Shown here in pieces: positions 1 to 7,084 of a stretch of 32,703 nucleotides of DNA (within the stretch, counting starts at the first letter, position 1; each line of letters opens with the position of its first letter). Source of the DNA: a virus. The notes beneath the pieces were generated by a model. The model worked only from the letters and a program-made list of their open reading frames with translations, had not been told where the DNA came from and did not search any database. Location: positions 1 through 32,703 of IMG/VR virus record IMGVR_UViG_3300025276_000107; one strand, written 5' to 3'. Made by a program: the position numbers and the translations under genes.

Positions 1-3
1 AAA

Positions 4-129
4 ATGGGTCTTACTTTAAGAGAAGCATCCACCTTACTTGAAATAGACTACCCATTAGTGCAAGAATTAAGCAGCAAATATAACATAGAATTTCCATGCC
101 CAAGGAGGAAGGCAAATGAAAAAAGAAGA
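4..129. repeat. Terminal redundancy, left copy
   Basis: These 126 bases are identical to 32578-32703. Extending outward, bases 1-2 also match 32575-32576, but base 3 (A) differs from 32577 (G), a synonymous AAA/AAG lysine difference. The repeat lies inside a coding frame that is continuous across the junction. This fits an assembled circular or circularly permuted genome better than a packaged direct terminal repeat of T7 type. Confidence 0.9.
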
Positions 130-681
130 GCAAACAATCTCACCGCAGACACAAGCGATACTAAGAGGCCTACGTTTATTGAGTCTTATGGTAAGGGAAG
201 CGGAACAAAACAAAAGACCAAACTTAAAACAAAGACTAGAAGAGATAAAAGCACTCTTGGAAATGATTCAGAGGAGTACCACCAAAGAAGAATTAAAGAA
301 TTAATTAGTACAGTAAGCACGTTCGGAGAAAAGAAAGAGCTTGCCTACGCATACAGAATAAACCTCTTCGAAAGAACGCAAGCTAACAACCACAAGAGAC
401 CACCACTTCCTGAGTACAAAGTTCACAACATACAAACAGCAGCCAGCAAATCTATTAGAGAGCAACGAGTAAGATCAATGGTCAAGCGTAAGCTTATAAT
501 GGATTGCTTTACCAAGGGTAAGACAATGCTCGCTGAAGATGTTGCCTCGTTTACTGGTGAAAATCTTAGGTCTTCAAGTCAGATGCTTGATCTCATGTTT
601 CGAGATGGCAAGTTAAACAGAGAAAGATTACAGTATACTGAGAGAAAGAAAGATTCAGTTTATCTTTACAGTAAATCATAA
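4..681 (+). CDS. C-terminal part of junction-spanning HTH/winged-helix-like protein
   Basis: This frame is open from base 1. On a circular molecule it continues from an ATG at 32536, giving about 239 residues, so the ATG at 4 is probably internal (residue 15). The N-terminal part contains a stretch, LREASTLLEIDYPLVQELS, that looks like a helix-turn-helix. The middle (about residues 45-100 of this frame) is low-complexity, rich in K, T and S. The last 65 residues look like a small winged-helix fold ending DSVYLYSKS. It lies downstream of the strong early terminator, so it may be read through or separately expressed. A second gene (116-304) is embedded in another frame. The family was not recognised; a DNA-binding regulator is an inference from the fold-like pattern. 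Confidence 0.7.
   Translation: MGLTLREASTLLEIDYPLVQELSSKYNIEFPCPRRKANEKRRANNLTADTSDTKRPTFIESYGKGSGTKQKTKLKTKTRRDKSTLGNDSEEYHQRRIKELISTVSTFGEKKELAYAYRINLFERTQANNHKRPPLPEYKVHNIQTAASKSIREQRVRSMVKRKLIMDCFTKGKTMLAEDVASFTGENLRSSSQMLDLMFRDGKLNRERLQYTERKKDSVYLYSKS
116..304 (+). CDS. Nested small helical protein (out-of-frame overlapping gene)
   Basis: This 62-residue frame lies wholly inside the 4-681 gene, in a different frame. It is preceded by a textbook Shine-Dalgarno (AAGGAGG at 102-108, seven bases before ATG), stronger than that of most genes here. The product begins MKKEEQTISPQTQAILRGLR and continues as a charged, probably amphipathic helix with LEEIKALLEMIQR near the end. In the host frame the same bases encode low-complexity K/T/S-rich sequence, which suggests the constraint lies on the nested frame. 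No family was recognised. It could alternatively mark a boundary where two former genes fused around it. Confidence 0.6.
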   Translation: MKKEEQTISPQTQAILRGLRLLSLMVREAEQNKRPNLKQRLEEIKALLEMIQRSTTKEELKN

Positions 682-896
682 TGTACTGGTCTGTCTTAAT
701 ATTAACTTACTATGTAGAAGAGCATACCATACACTCGGAAATCTTCTTCAAAGATATGGCAACCTGTCACTTTGCAAGTGATATATACTACCCACTCATA
801 TCAGAGGAGTATGAATTCTCTATGTCTAGGTGCAGAGAAACAGATTTAATTCGAAGCGAGTTCGGAGAAAGGCCTAAGATAAGACCTAAGACATAA
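681..896 (+). CDS. Hypothetical small protein, last gene of rightward unit
   Basis: A 71-residue protein whose ATG overlaps the stop of the upstream gene (TAATG at 679-683), a translational-coupling junction seen at many genes in this genome. It is rich in aromatic and acidic residues, with a basic C-terminus ending RPKIRPKT. No known family was recognised and no membrane segment is clear. Its last 11 bases overlap the 3' end of the endolysin gene on the opposite strand, so this is where the two transcription units converge. Confidence 0.6.
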   Translation: MYWSVLILTYYVEEHTIHSEIFFKDMATCHFASDIYYPLISEEYEFSMSRCRETDLIRSEFGERPKIRPKT

Positions 897-1344
897 GCTC
901 AAAATGAGGGCCATCAATGAATGGCCTTCTATTTTGTGACCTACGCTCATCAATGTACTCATTCATTGCGTCTTCCATGCTACCACCTTGGTAATGAGCA
1001 ATGTTAGATACAGTCCAAGCAGCACCCCAGCGTATAGGTACGTCTACATCACGCGCAGATTCAGACATAGCGTCAGCAATATCATCATAAAGATTTAATT
1101 CCCAAGAGCTACGAGATCCACAGTAAGCCATCAGATCAACCGCAAGTCCATTAAGGTGCTTCGACTTCATTGTCTGGCTTGCACCCTTCTCAACAAGCTC
1201 CTGTTGCTCCTTAAGGGTACGCATACCGCAGATAACACCAAAGTCTACCTTGGTCAGGTGAATTGCACCCTGAACTACAGCAACAAGCCGTTCGTCTACA
1301 CCAATTAATCTATCTTGGCTGCGTGTTGATAATTTAAATGCCAT
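886..1344 (-). CDS. Endolysin, M15-family peptidoglycan peptidase
   Basis: A 152-residue protein of the D-Ala-D-Ala carboxypeptidase / L-Ala-D-Glu endopeptidase type (peptidase M15), the usual size for a single-domain phage endolysin. Family signatures are CGMRTLKEQQELVEKGAS near residues 39-56, the zinc-ligand pattern SKHLNGLAVD (H63 and D70) and the C-terminal GPHFEL with H147. It cleaves peptide cross-links in the host wall at the end of infection. No signal peptide is seen, so it presumably depends on the holin encoded next to it. An AAGGAAA ribosome site precedes the ATG. It is the last gene of the leftward unit. Confidence 0.88.
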   Translation of the reverse strand: MAFKLSTRSQDRLIGVDERLVAVVQGAIHLTKVDFGVICGMRTLKEQQELVEKGASQTMKSKHLNGLAVDLMAYCGSRSSWELNLYDDIADAMSESARDVDVPIRWGAAWTVSNIAHYQGGSMEDAMNEYIDERRSQNRRPFIDGPHFELMS

Positions 1345-1354
1345 TGTATTTCCT

Positions 1355-1732
1355 TTACTTGCCTACTTGTTTAACGCGTTCGTATGATCTCATGCCAGCT
1401 AACCCAAGCATACCAGTTAGCACCGGCATCATCACAGCCATGTCAGCTTGCGGAATATTAAAGCCAAACCCTGCACAAATTGGAGAGATAAGAAAGTTAA
1501 CCATTAAACCGAGAACACAGACGTACCCACAGAGAGGACGCCACGATGCTTGAAACCAATTTCCTTGTGCCTCTGCTTTATTTACTTCTATCTGCGCTAG
1601 CATCGCCTCCTGTGCGTGTCTGTCAGCCATCGTAGATATATCATGCGCTAACTGTGCAGCCTTATCCTTATCTTGTACAAACTTACCAACAATTTCAGTA
1701 GCTGGGCCAATCAAACTTGAAATAATACTCAT
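1355..1732 (-). CDS. Holin of the 3TM (GTA-holin-like) type
   Basis: This 125-residue protein has an amphipathic N-terminal helix (VGKFVQDKDKAAQLAHDIS and following), then the conserved SWRPLCGYVCVLGLMVNF segment, and a C-terminal part with a further hydrophobic stretch ending LAGMRSYERVK. The SWRP motif, membrane segments and Y/E/K tail are typical of the 3TM holin family also found in gene transfer agents. It would form membrane lesions that release the endolysin encoded just downstream. The ATG overlaps the previous stop as ATGA, so translation is probably coupled. Confidence 0.85.
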   Translation of the reverse strand: MSIISSLIGPATEIVGKFVQDKDKAAQLAHDISTMADRHAQEAMLAQIEVNKAEAQGNWFQASWRPLCGYVCVLGLMVNFLISPICAGFGFNIPQADMAVMMPVLTGMLGLAGMRSYERVKQVGK

Positions 1733-2079
1733 CGATCTTCACCCTTATCATAAGATGTTGAGGGTTTAGGTTTCTTTGCAGACATACTATTGAATCCAAT
1801 AAATCCACAAATTACCCCAGATGCTGCTATCACATAAACAGAAGCAATGTCAGTTATAAGGGAAGCAGCCTTGTCAAACCCCAGCACTGAGGCAAGCAAG
1901 ATAATAAAAGGATAGATCAACATACCAATACAACACCAGACAACTAACATTCGTTCTGTGTTTCTCTTTAGATCTTCGTCTATCATCTCGCGTCTTTTAT
2001 CTTCGAGTGCCAACTCTCGCCACTCATGCCTGTCAATACTCCCATTGGAATCTAAGTCAGCCTTGTCAAATTCTACCAT
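1729..2079 (-). CDS. Two-TM membrane protein with an EF-hand loop
   Basis: This 116-residue protein starts with a perfect canonical EF-hand calcium-binding loop, DLDSNGSIDRHE (residues 8-19; ligands D8, D10, N12, S14, D16, E19). A charged linker follows, then two hydrophobic segments at about residues 45-68 and 75-97 and a basic tail. It sits directly upstream of the holin and overlaps it by ATGA. Position and topology suggest a second holin, an antiholin or another lysis-control protein that senses divalent cation; this is inference. I do not know a named family with this combination. A single EF loop without a partner may bind calcium weakly. Confidence 0.75.
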   Translation of the reverse strand: MVEFDKADLDSNGSIDRHEWRELALEDKRREMIDEDLKRNTERMLVVWCCIGMLIYPFIILLASVLGFDKAASLITDIASVYVIAASGVICGFIGFNSMSAKKPKPSTSYDKGEDR

Positions 2080-2182
2080 ATTTGCCTCTCACGTATTGGA
2101 CTGCAATGTTCCTATCTAAAGTTATTATAACTACTTTCCCGCGCTTGTCATATACAACATACTTTCTGCCCCTTTGTATCAT
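2066..2182 (-). CDS. 38-residue basic protein in lysis region
   Basis: A short frame that fills the gap between its neighbours. Its ATG overlaps the upstream stop (TGATG, minus strand) and its 3' end overlaps the next start codon at 2079. The product begins MIQRGRKYVVYDKRGKVV and ends VRGKYGRI, a pattern of basic residues and beta-prone V/I/Y stretches suggesting a small beta-sheet fold. No family was recognised. The tight coupling on both sides is the main evidence that it is expressed; the ribosome site is weak. Confidence 0.5.
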   Translation of the reverse strand: MIQRGRKYVVYDKRGKVVIITLDRNIAVQYVRGKYGRI

Positions 2183-2658
2183 CACCACTTGCCCTGAGAT
2201 TTTCCTACAAAATAGATTACGACACCTGCTATTCCCAAACCAATGACAGTGATTACTGTTATAATGATACCGTTAATTAAATTGTCTATAAACTCTTGGC
2301 GTTCATACACCAGCGCCCTTTGCTGCTTACGTTGCTGGGCCTCAATGCGGACGATTTCCTTCCAAGAGCTTGGGCCATAATGGAAAGATATAAAATTTTT
2401 TAAATCCGTGCGTTGTTCGTTAAGCTTTTGCTTTGCAGACCAGATGTCCAAAGCATTGGCCTCGGTGTTAGAAAATAATTTGTGATAAAGGGAGGGCTTC
2501 TGAGACTTTTGCTCAAGAAAATCTATATCAGCAGATGCTTTAGCAAACTGAGAGATAGCACCTGTGAAGCTGCTTATTTCTTTTCCAACTTCACAGGCTT
2601 TCTTAATACCTTTGTAGGCACTGGTTGCTAATGTAATAGCAGAGATAGGATCTATCAT
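2182..2658 (-). CDS. Tail-anchored membrane protein, function unknown
   Basis: A 158-residue protein. The N-terminal half is helical (MIDPISAITLATSAYKGIKKACEVGKEI), and the middle is charged and probably coiled coil (residues about 85-125, rich in E, R, Q). A single strong transmembrane segment near residues 128-151 is followed by a short basic tail, KSQGKW. The MIDPI...A...AYKGI opening occurs in unnamed proteins of marine podoviruses (from memory, not searched). Its place between fibre-associated genes and the holin suggests a lysis or envelope role, possibly spanin-like, but no lipobox or signal peptide is present. Confidence 0.7.
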   Translation of the reverse strand: MIDPISAITLATSAYKGIKKACEVGKEISSFTGAISQFAKASADIDFLEQKSQKPSLYHKLFSNTEANALDIWSAKQKLNEQRTDLKNFISFHYGPSSWKEIVRIEAQQRKQQRALVYERQEFIDNLINGIIITVITVIGLGIAGVVIYFVGKSQGKW

Positions 2659-2691
2659 ACATTAATTTAAGATCCTACTGAGATCTTACTC

Positions 2692-2916
2692 CTAGTTAAC
2701 AACCTCTTCTTCTACGACCTCTTCCAAGGATTGAGTTAATAAATTTACAAAGGCTTCCTTGCCTACTTTTAATTGGTCTAAGTTAAACTGAGTTGATGCA
2801 ATCTTACGATCTAAATCAGTAGCATGATTAACCATTAATATTTGGCTATCTGTTAGCTGATCTTCAGTATACTCAGTATCGTTTATCGTAATGACTTGTG
2901 TTTTTTTCTCGGTCAT
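2692..2916 (-). CDS. Small acidic helical protein, DUF6447-like
   Basis: A 74-residue acidic protein with the pattern ITINDTEYTEDQLTDSQ near the start and a helical segment (ATDLDRKIASTQFNLDQLKVG) predicted to form a coiled coil; it ends EEVVEEEVVN. This looks like the small phage family DUF6447, often found near tail-fibre genes. The role is unknown. It lies in the leftward unit between the two fibre-associated small genes and the membrane protein, with short gaps. Confidence 0.7.
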   Translation of the reverse strand: MTEKKTQVITINDTEYTEDQLTDSQILMVNHATDLDRKIASTQFNLDQLKVGKEAFVNLLTQSLEEVVEEEVVN

Positions 2917-2936
2917 TTTGATTTCCTTTTAGGTTG

Positions 2937-3263
2937 TTACCACGGAACCCCCGTAGCTTGGGTTGGTGCTTTAAGCAGCGCTATCTGGGCAGCAAGTCTT
3001 GCCTCAATATCGTCCTTGCCAGCATCAGCTTGCGCCCATGCTATGCAATTAGCCTCTGTTACACTGTCATAAGCAATGAAGTCAGATGCAGATGAGTCAG
3101 GCGTACAGCCAACTCTGCCATAGTAGCTTTCTGTGTGCGTTACTGCATCATCGCCAGTACCTACTGTTTCTGATGCATGGCAACGCCAGTGTATCGTGTA
3201 GATCCCACCAGTTGCGATTGTGTTTTCAACGGTGGGTATAGTCCAAGTGTAAGTTATTGCCAT
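2937..3263 (-). CDS. Fibre-associated small beta protein, DUF7936-like
   Basis: A 108-residue protein that begins MAITYTWTIPTVENT and has a threonine/glycine-rich beta-strand body and a helical C-terminal part ending APTQATGVPW. The MAITYTW opening and terminal PW match a small family (DUF7936) commonly encoded immediately downstream of phage tail fibres. It follows the fibre gene after only five bases, so it may be a fibre accessory, chaperone or cap, but no function has been shown. Confidence 0.7.
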   Translation of the reverse strand: MAITYTWTIPTVENTIATGGIYTIHWRCHASETVGTGDDAVTHTESYYGRVGCTPDSSASDFIAYDSVTEANCIAWAQADAGKDDIEARLAAQIALLKAPTQATGVPW

Positions 3264-3268
3264 TTGTT

Positions 3269-6200
3269 TTATCCTTCTAGTGCTGTTACTTTGGCTTCAA
3301 GAGTTTCTACTTTAGCAATAAGTTGTTGTATAATAGAAACATACATAGCGTCTTTTTCACCAAGTTTAGATGTCAGTGATACTAAATCTGCATCTAAGTA
3401 CTGTGCTTCTACGTGTGCGTTACCATCTCCGTCTGTGGGTTGTAGAGGAGTTGCACCCACCCACTGAGAATCTACACTTTGTAAATCTTGAGCTATGAAA
3501 CCAATTTGATTTGTTTTGCCCATATGAAACTGAGGTTGTTTCCAATTAAACTTTTTAACATTATAAGTTTTAAATGTGTCCCAATCATACGCATAGTCAA
3601 CAATATCTTTTTTAAGTCTGCTATCAGAGTTTGAACCAATACTTGTATCAGTGGCAGTTATAGTACCATTTGCAGCAATCCTAAACTTTTCACTAGAACC
3701 ACTGGCACTTCTTGTGGTTATAATAAAATCTGCGAGTCTATTGCCATCCGTAGCGTCTGGAGATACAAATCCTATAACACCCATGTCTTCATGTGTTACA
3801 CCACCTGTAGAATTAGGAACTCTAAATCCTATGAACGGCCCATTACCAGAAGTCCTAGCAGTGGCTGCTATTACGTTTAAGGCACCAGTTCCTGTAGCAA
3901 CCGCATTCGTAGCACTAACCGTAAATTCTGATTGACCATTGGAAGCAATTAAAACCTTTGTAGCACCAGTATCTGTTGGGTCAGAAGCGGTAGCACCAGT
4001 TTTAAAAACAAAACCACCAGTGTCAGCACCAAAGTTCAAACCACTAGCATTACAAGCCATACCAGCACTTGCTACGCCTGTAGCTGTAAGCATTATTGTT
4101 CCAGATGTGCTACCATCGGCGGCCTTTAGATGAAGGCCAGCCGCAGGGGCCGCTATGCCAATTCCAACGCCACCTTGGGCAAAATGATACGAAGAAGCGT
4201 CAAACCTTAACTGTTTATAGGCATTGTTAGCGACATTGGCAGATTGGATTGCGCCGTAACCCGCAGAATTATCTCCCCACACACCAACTATAATGTCAGA
4301 GCCGACTTTAACAGCTAGGTTTTGGGCAGGGGCCGCTATTCCAATTCCAACCTTACCCGCTGATGTGATGCGTATACGTTCTGTACCAGCAGTAACAATA
4401 TTAACTGCATTTGTAGTAGGTCTGCTTATTCCAGTATCTGGATCACCAGTAAAACTGTACGAGGGAGCTGAAGCCGCACCACCAGCCACTCTTAATTGAC
4501 CTCCAGTACCAACAATTACATCTCTATCTCCGTCAATACTTAACGCAGCAGAATTATCTATATTAAATGATATTGCGTCATCGTGAAAAAGAGCCATTGA
4601 ATTTTGCCCAGAATCTAAAAAGGCAATTTGATTTGCGCTCCCTGATTGATGGTACACAATATTATCAGAGTTTCTTAGTGCAATACTTGGATTTCCTGTC
4701 CCCGGCAGTGCAACTGCTGTAAGTAGTATATCATCTACTGTCGTAGAACCAACAACAGTTATACCTGCCGCTGGAGAAACTAAACCTGTCACACCAAGAG
4801 TACCATCAACAGTTGAGTCATCATTACTAGCAAACCCACCGTTAAACACAGTCGCAGCCGTGGTGGTCAGGATGCCTGTTACTAGGGCAGTTGTTGCCAT
4901 GTTAACAGCACCGTCTATATCTACTACATCAAGGTTGGTTGTCCCGAATACGTCTATGTCACCAGATATGTCTAAGCTTGCGACAACAGTAGTGCCTGTT
5001 AGCGTAGGTGCAGTGAGAGTTTTATTAGTTAATGTATCTGTAGTGGCCTTACCAACCAACGTGTCACTGGCGTCAGGGAATAGAATGTTCCTAGTGCCAG
5101 TAGGATTAACAAGCCCAAGATTAGTTACATTACTGTTTTGATGAATACCTAATGTAGGTGTAGCGCTAGTATTAAACTGAAAGTTATCACCGCCAGAATT
5201 GTTTAAAACATAAAGCTGACCACCATTAGGACGTAAGTTAATATCACCACCAGAAGTAAGTGAAAGAATTGCAAGAGATGTTATCGTCTGATTAGCACTG
5301 TTGTTAATCGCAATTGTTAATCTAGTTGTGCTATCATCTTTAAGTAAGATTGATCCACTACCAGCATCTAAAATAATAGCAGAACTAGAATCTAAAGTTA
5401 TTCCACCAGCGCCATCGTTAGCAATTCTATCTAAAGTAATACTGCCAACATTAGTTATATTTGAATCACTAAAGTCTATAGTTCCAGTAACGTCAAGATT
5501 ACCGCCAACAGACAAGTTGCCAGATATATCCATAAGGCCATCTACATTAACTGTAGTAGCAGCAATCTGTATTTCAGTATCAGCAACTAAATCAAGATGC
5601 CCGTCCGCACCAGACTGAATGTAAATAGCTGAGTCACGAAACTGTACTTTGCCATCAGTGCTAACAGTAATATTAGCGTGGGTAGTTGCACCACCACTGC
5701 TATGAATTGTACCTGACTCATTTGGAAGCAACAATGTTCTAGTTGCACTAGGATCAACTACCTTTAAGAGAGTAGTATTACTATTTTGATACCATTTCAA
5801 ATGTGGGGTTACAACAGAAGAAATTATTCCAATAGTCTGAGTGCCATTAGTAGCAAGAAAATCTGTGCTAGATGAAGCTGGCTTAATAGATATTCCGCTT
5901 GCTGATGAAGCAATAGTAAGATCGCCAGCAGAGGTAATGGTCTGTGCTGAACCGTTAAAGCCAATCGTCATTCTAAGAACGCCAGCATCCTTAAGAAGGA
6001 TTTCCCCTGCGGCAGAGTCCAAGATAATTCCATCAACTATATCAAGAAGAAATGAACCGCTTCCTATAATAGAGGAGTCACCAAAGAACTCCATGCTAGG
6101 AGCGCTAGGATTATGGAATGTAATTCTATTCTGACCGCCAATACCTAAGATGTTAACTTGGTTTCCCAGCGCCTTTAGGGAAATGTCACCGCCAGATAAA

Positions 6201-7012
6201 GAATTAATAGCAGCTGTTGTTACTGAGGCTAGTGTTGAAACACCGCTTACTTCTACAGTAGAGCTAAAGAGTGTAGCGTCTTGCAGTCTTATAGCTTTGT
6301 TACCAGCGTTAAGATCAATGCCGTATGTAGCACTTCCATCAAGTTTTATGTCAGCAGTATTGCCATTTTTTGTTGATTTAATGTCTAAAACTGCACCGTT
6401 AGTAGTTAAACGGCTATCGCTAACAGCAATAATATCAAATTTGCTATTAACATTACCTCCCATTGTTATTGTATTCGTAACAACATCATCAAGAGTAATA
6501 TCAAAATTAGCAGAAGTATCAGCAGTAAGGTTACCATTGGTGTCAAATCCAAATATTTTACCAGCCCTGCTCCCTATCGTAGGAAGAAACAAAGTTATCT
6601 CTGAATCATAAGGCTGTAATCTAATTGCACGATCTGACTTATCTTTCAGATCACCAATCATTGCTGTTATGTTATCTAGCTGTGTATTTAAAGCAGCCCT
6701 ATTTATAGTAGTACCAGCAGTAAAGTCTGTGGTTCTTTCAATAGGTATGTCTCTTACAATGGTAACAATGTGACCCTGAGTAATACCAGTAACAAAAGCA
6801 ATAGCTCCTGTGGCTCCACCGCCACCTGATATTCCATACTCAGTACTTCCAGTACCTTGACCTCGTTCAGCCGCTGCAACTAAGGCTGTTGTTGCAACAA
6901 ATACTGTTATCTCATCGTTGTCTGTAAACTCAAATGGGATTGCAAATGCTGTCTGTGAGCTTGTCGCTGTATAGCGAACGCGCGCATTGTTAGCCGATAC
7001 TGAAATTGTCAT
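3269..7012 (-). CDS. Tail fibre with C-terminal S74 auto-chaperone
   Basis: A 1247-residue fibre. Residues 1 to about 150 resemble the T7 gp17-type N-terminal tail-attachment region (RVRYTATSSQTAFAIPFEF; LNTQLDNITAMIGDLKDK). The long shaft is rich in T, S, G and D, with repeated units such as DSAAGEILLKDAG / DAGSGSILLKDDS, NSNTTLLKVVDPSATRTLLLP / NSNVTNLGLVNPTGTRNILFP, and two VGIGIAAPA motifs. The end is a peptidase S74 domain starting SDSRLKK; S1129 and K1134 have the spacing of the family's Ser-Lys dyad. Self-cleavage before S1129 would release a 119-residue chaperone that trimerises the fibre. Residues 1225-1247 look like a coiled coil. The fibre sets host recognition. Confidence 0.9.
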   Translation of the reverse strand: MTISVSANNARVRYTATSSQTAFAIPFEFTDNDEITVFVATTALVAAAERGQGTGSTEYGISGGGGATGAIAFVTGITQGHIVTIVRDIPIERTTDFTAGTTINRAALNTQLDNITAMIGDLKDKSDRAIRLQPYDSEITLFLPTIGSRAGKIFGFDTNGNLTADTSANFDITLDDVVTNTITMGGNVNSKFDIIAVSDSRLTTNGAVLDIKSTKNGNTADIKLDGSATYGIDLNAGNKAIRLQDATLFSSTVEVSGVSTLASVTTAAINSLSGGDISLKALGNQVNILGIGGQNRITFHNPSAPSMEFFGDSSIIGSGSFLLDIVDGIILDSAAGEILLKDAGVLRMTIGFNGSAQTITSAGDLTIASSASGISIKPASSSTDFLATNGTQTIGIISSVVTPHLKWYQNSNTTLLKVVDPSATRTLLLPNESGTIHSSGGATTHANITVSTDGKVQFRDSAIYIQSGADGHLDLVADTEIQIAATTVNVDGLMDISGNLSVGGNLDVTGTIDFSDSNITNVGSITLDRIANDGAGGITLDSSSAIILDAGSGSILLKDDSTTRLTIAINNSANQTITSLAILSLTSGGDINLRPNGGQLYVLNNSGGDNFQFNTSATPTLGIHQNSNVTNLGLVNPTGTRNILFPDASDTLVGKATTDTLTNKTLTAPTLTGTTVVASLDISGDIDVFGTTNLDVVDIDGAVNMATTALVTGILTTTAATVFNGGFASNDDSTVDGTLGVTGLVSPAAGITVVGSTTVDDILLTAVALPGTGNPSIALRNSDNIVYHQSGSANQIAFLDSGQNSMALFHDDAISFNIDNSAALSIDGDRDVIVGTGGQLRVAGGAASAPSYSFTGDPDTGISRPTTNAVNIVTAGTERIRITSAGKVGIGIAAPAQNLAVKVGSDIIVGVWGDNSAGYGAIQSANVANNAYKQLRFDASSYHFAQGGVGIGIAAPAAGLHLKAADGSTSGTIMLTATGVASAGMACNASGLNFGADTGGFVFKTGATASDPTDTGATKVLIASNGQSEFTVSATNAVATGTGALNVIAATARTSGNGPFIGFRVPNSTGGVTHEDMGVIGFVSPDATDGNRLADFIITTRSASGSSEKFRIAANGTITATDTSIGSNSDSRLKKDIVDYAYDWDTFKTYNVKKFNWKQPQFHMGKTNQIGFIAQDLQSVDSQWVGATPLQPTDGDGNAHVEAQYLDADLVSLTSKLGEKDAMYVSIIQQLIAKVETLEAKVTALEG

Positions 7013-7053
7013 ATGTCACCTCTATGTTTCTTATTTAATAAAATGCGTAGAAG

Positions 7054-7069
7054 ATCAATGTACAAACTA
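7054..7069 (-). promoter_or_regulatory. Conserved late intergenic element, copy 1
   Basis: Read on the minus strand this is TAGTTTGTACATTGAT. Nearly the same sequence (TAGTTTTACATTGAT, one base shorter) occurs at 22008-22022. Both copies lie at the end of a large late gene, 40-50 bases before the next ATG, in two of the longer gaps of the late unit. This suggests a promoter, processing site or binding site. No good sigma-70 -10 box is spaced correctly from it. Confidence 0.4.
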
Positions 7070-7084
7070 GCTAGTACAAACTAG
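7060..7084. repeat. Tandem direct repeat at end of gp16-like gene
   Basis: The 11-mer GTACAAACTAG occurs at 7060-7070 and 7074-7084, 14 bases apart. The second copy contains the stop codon of the gp16-like gene. CTAGCTAG at the centre is palindromic. The arrangement looks like a small tandem duplication of the gene end together with part of the conserved late element. Confidence 0.7.

Noticed and set aside
4-129. Terminal repeat as a T7-type packaged direct repeat
   Set aside because: It lies inside a frame that is continuous across the joined ends and includes a ribosome site for the nested gene; its length is near typical assembly overlap. Read-depth data would be needed to revive this idea.
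3651-6611. Series of plus-strand open frames opposite the tail fibre
   Set aside because: They are antisense to a long repetitive gene rich in A, T, V and G codons, which gives few stops on the opposite strand. They have no ribosome sites, and their products are low-complexity A/V/S/P sequence.
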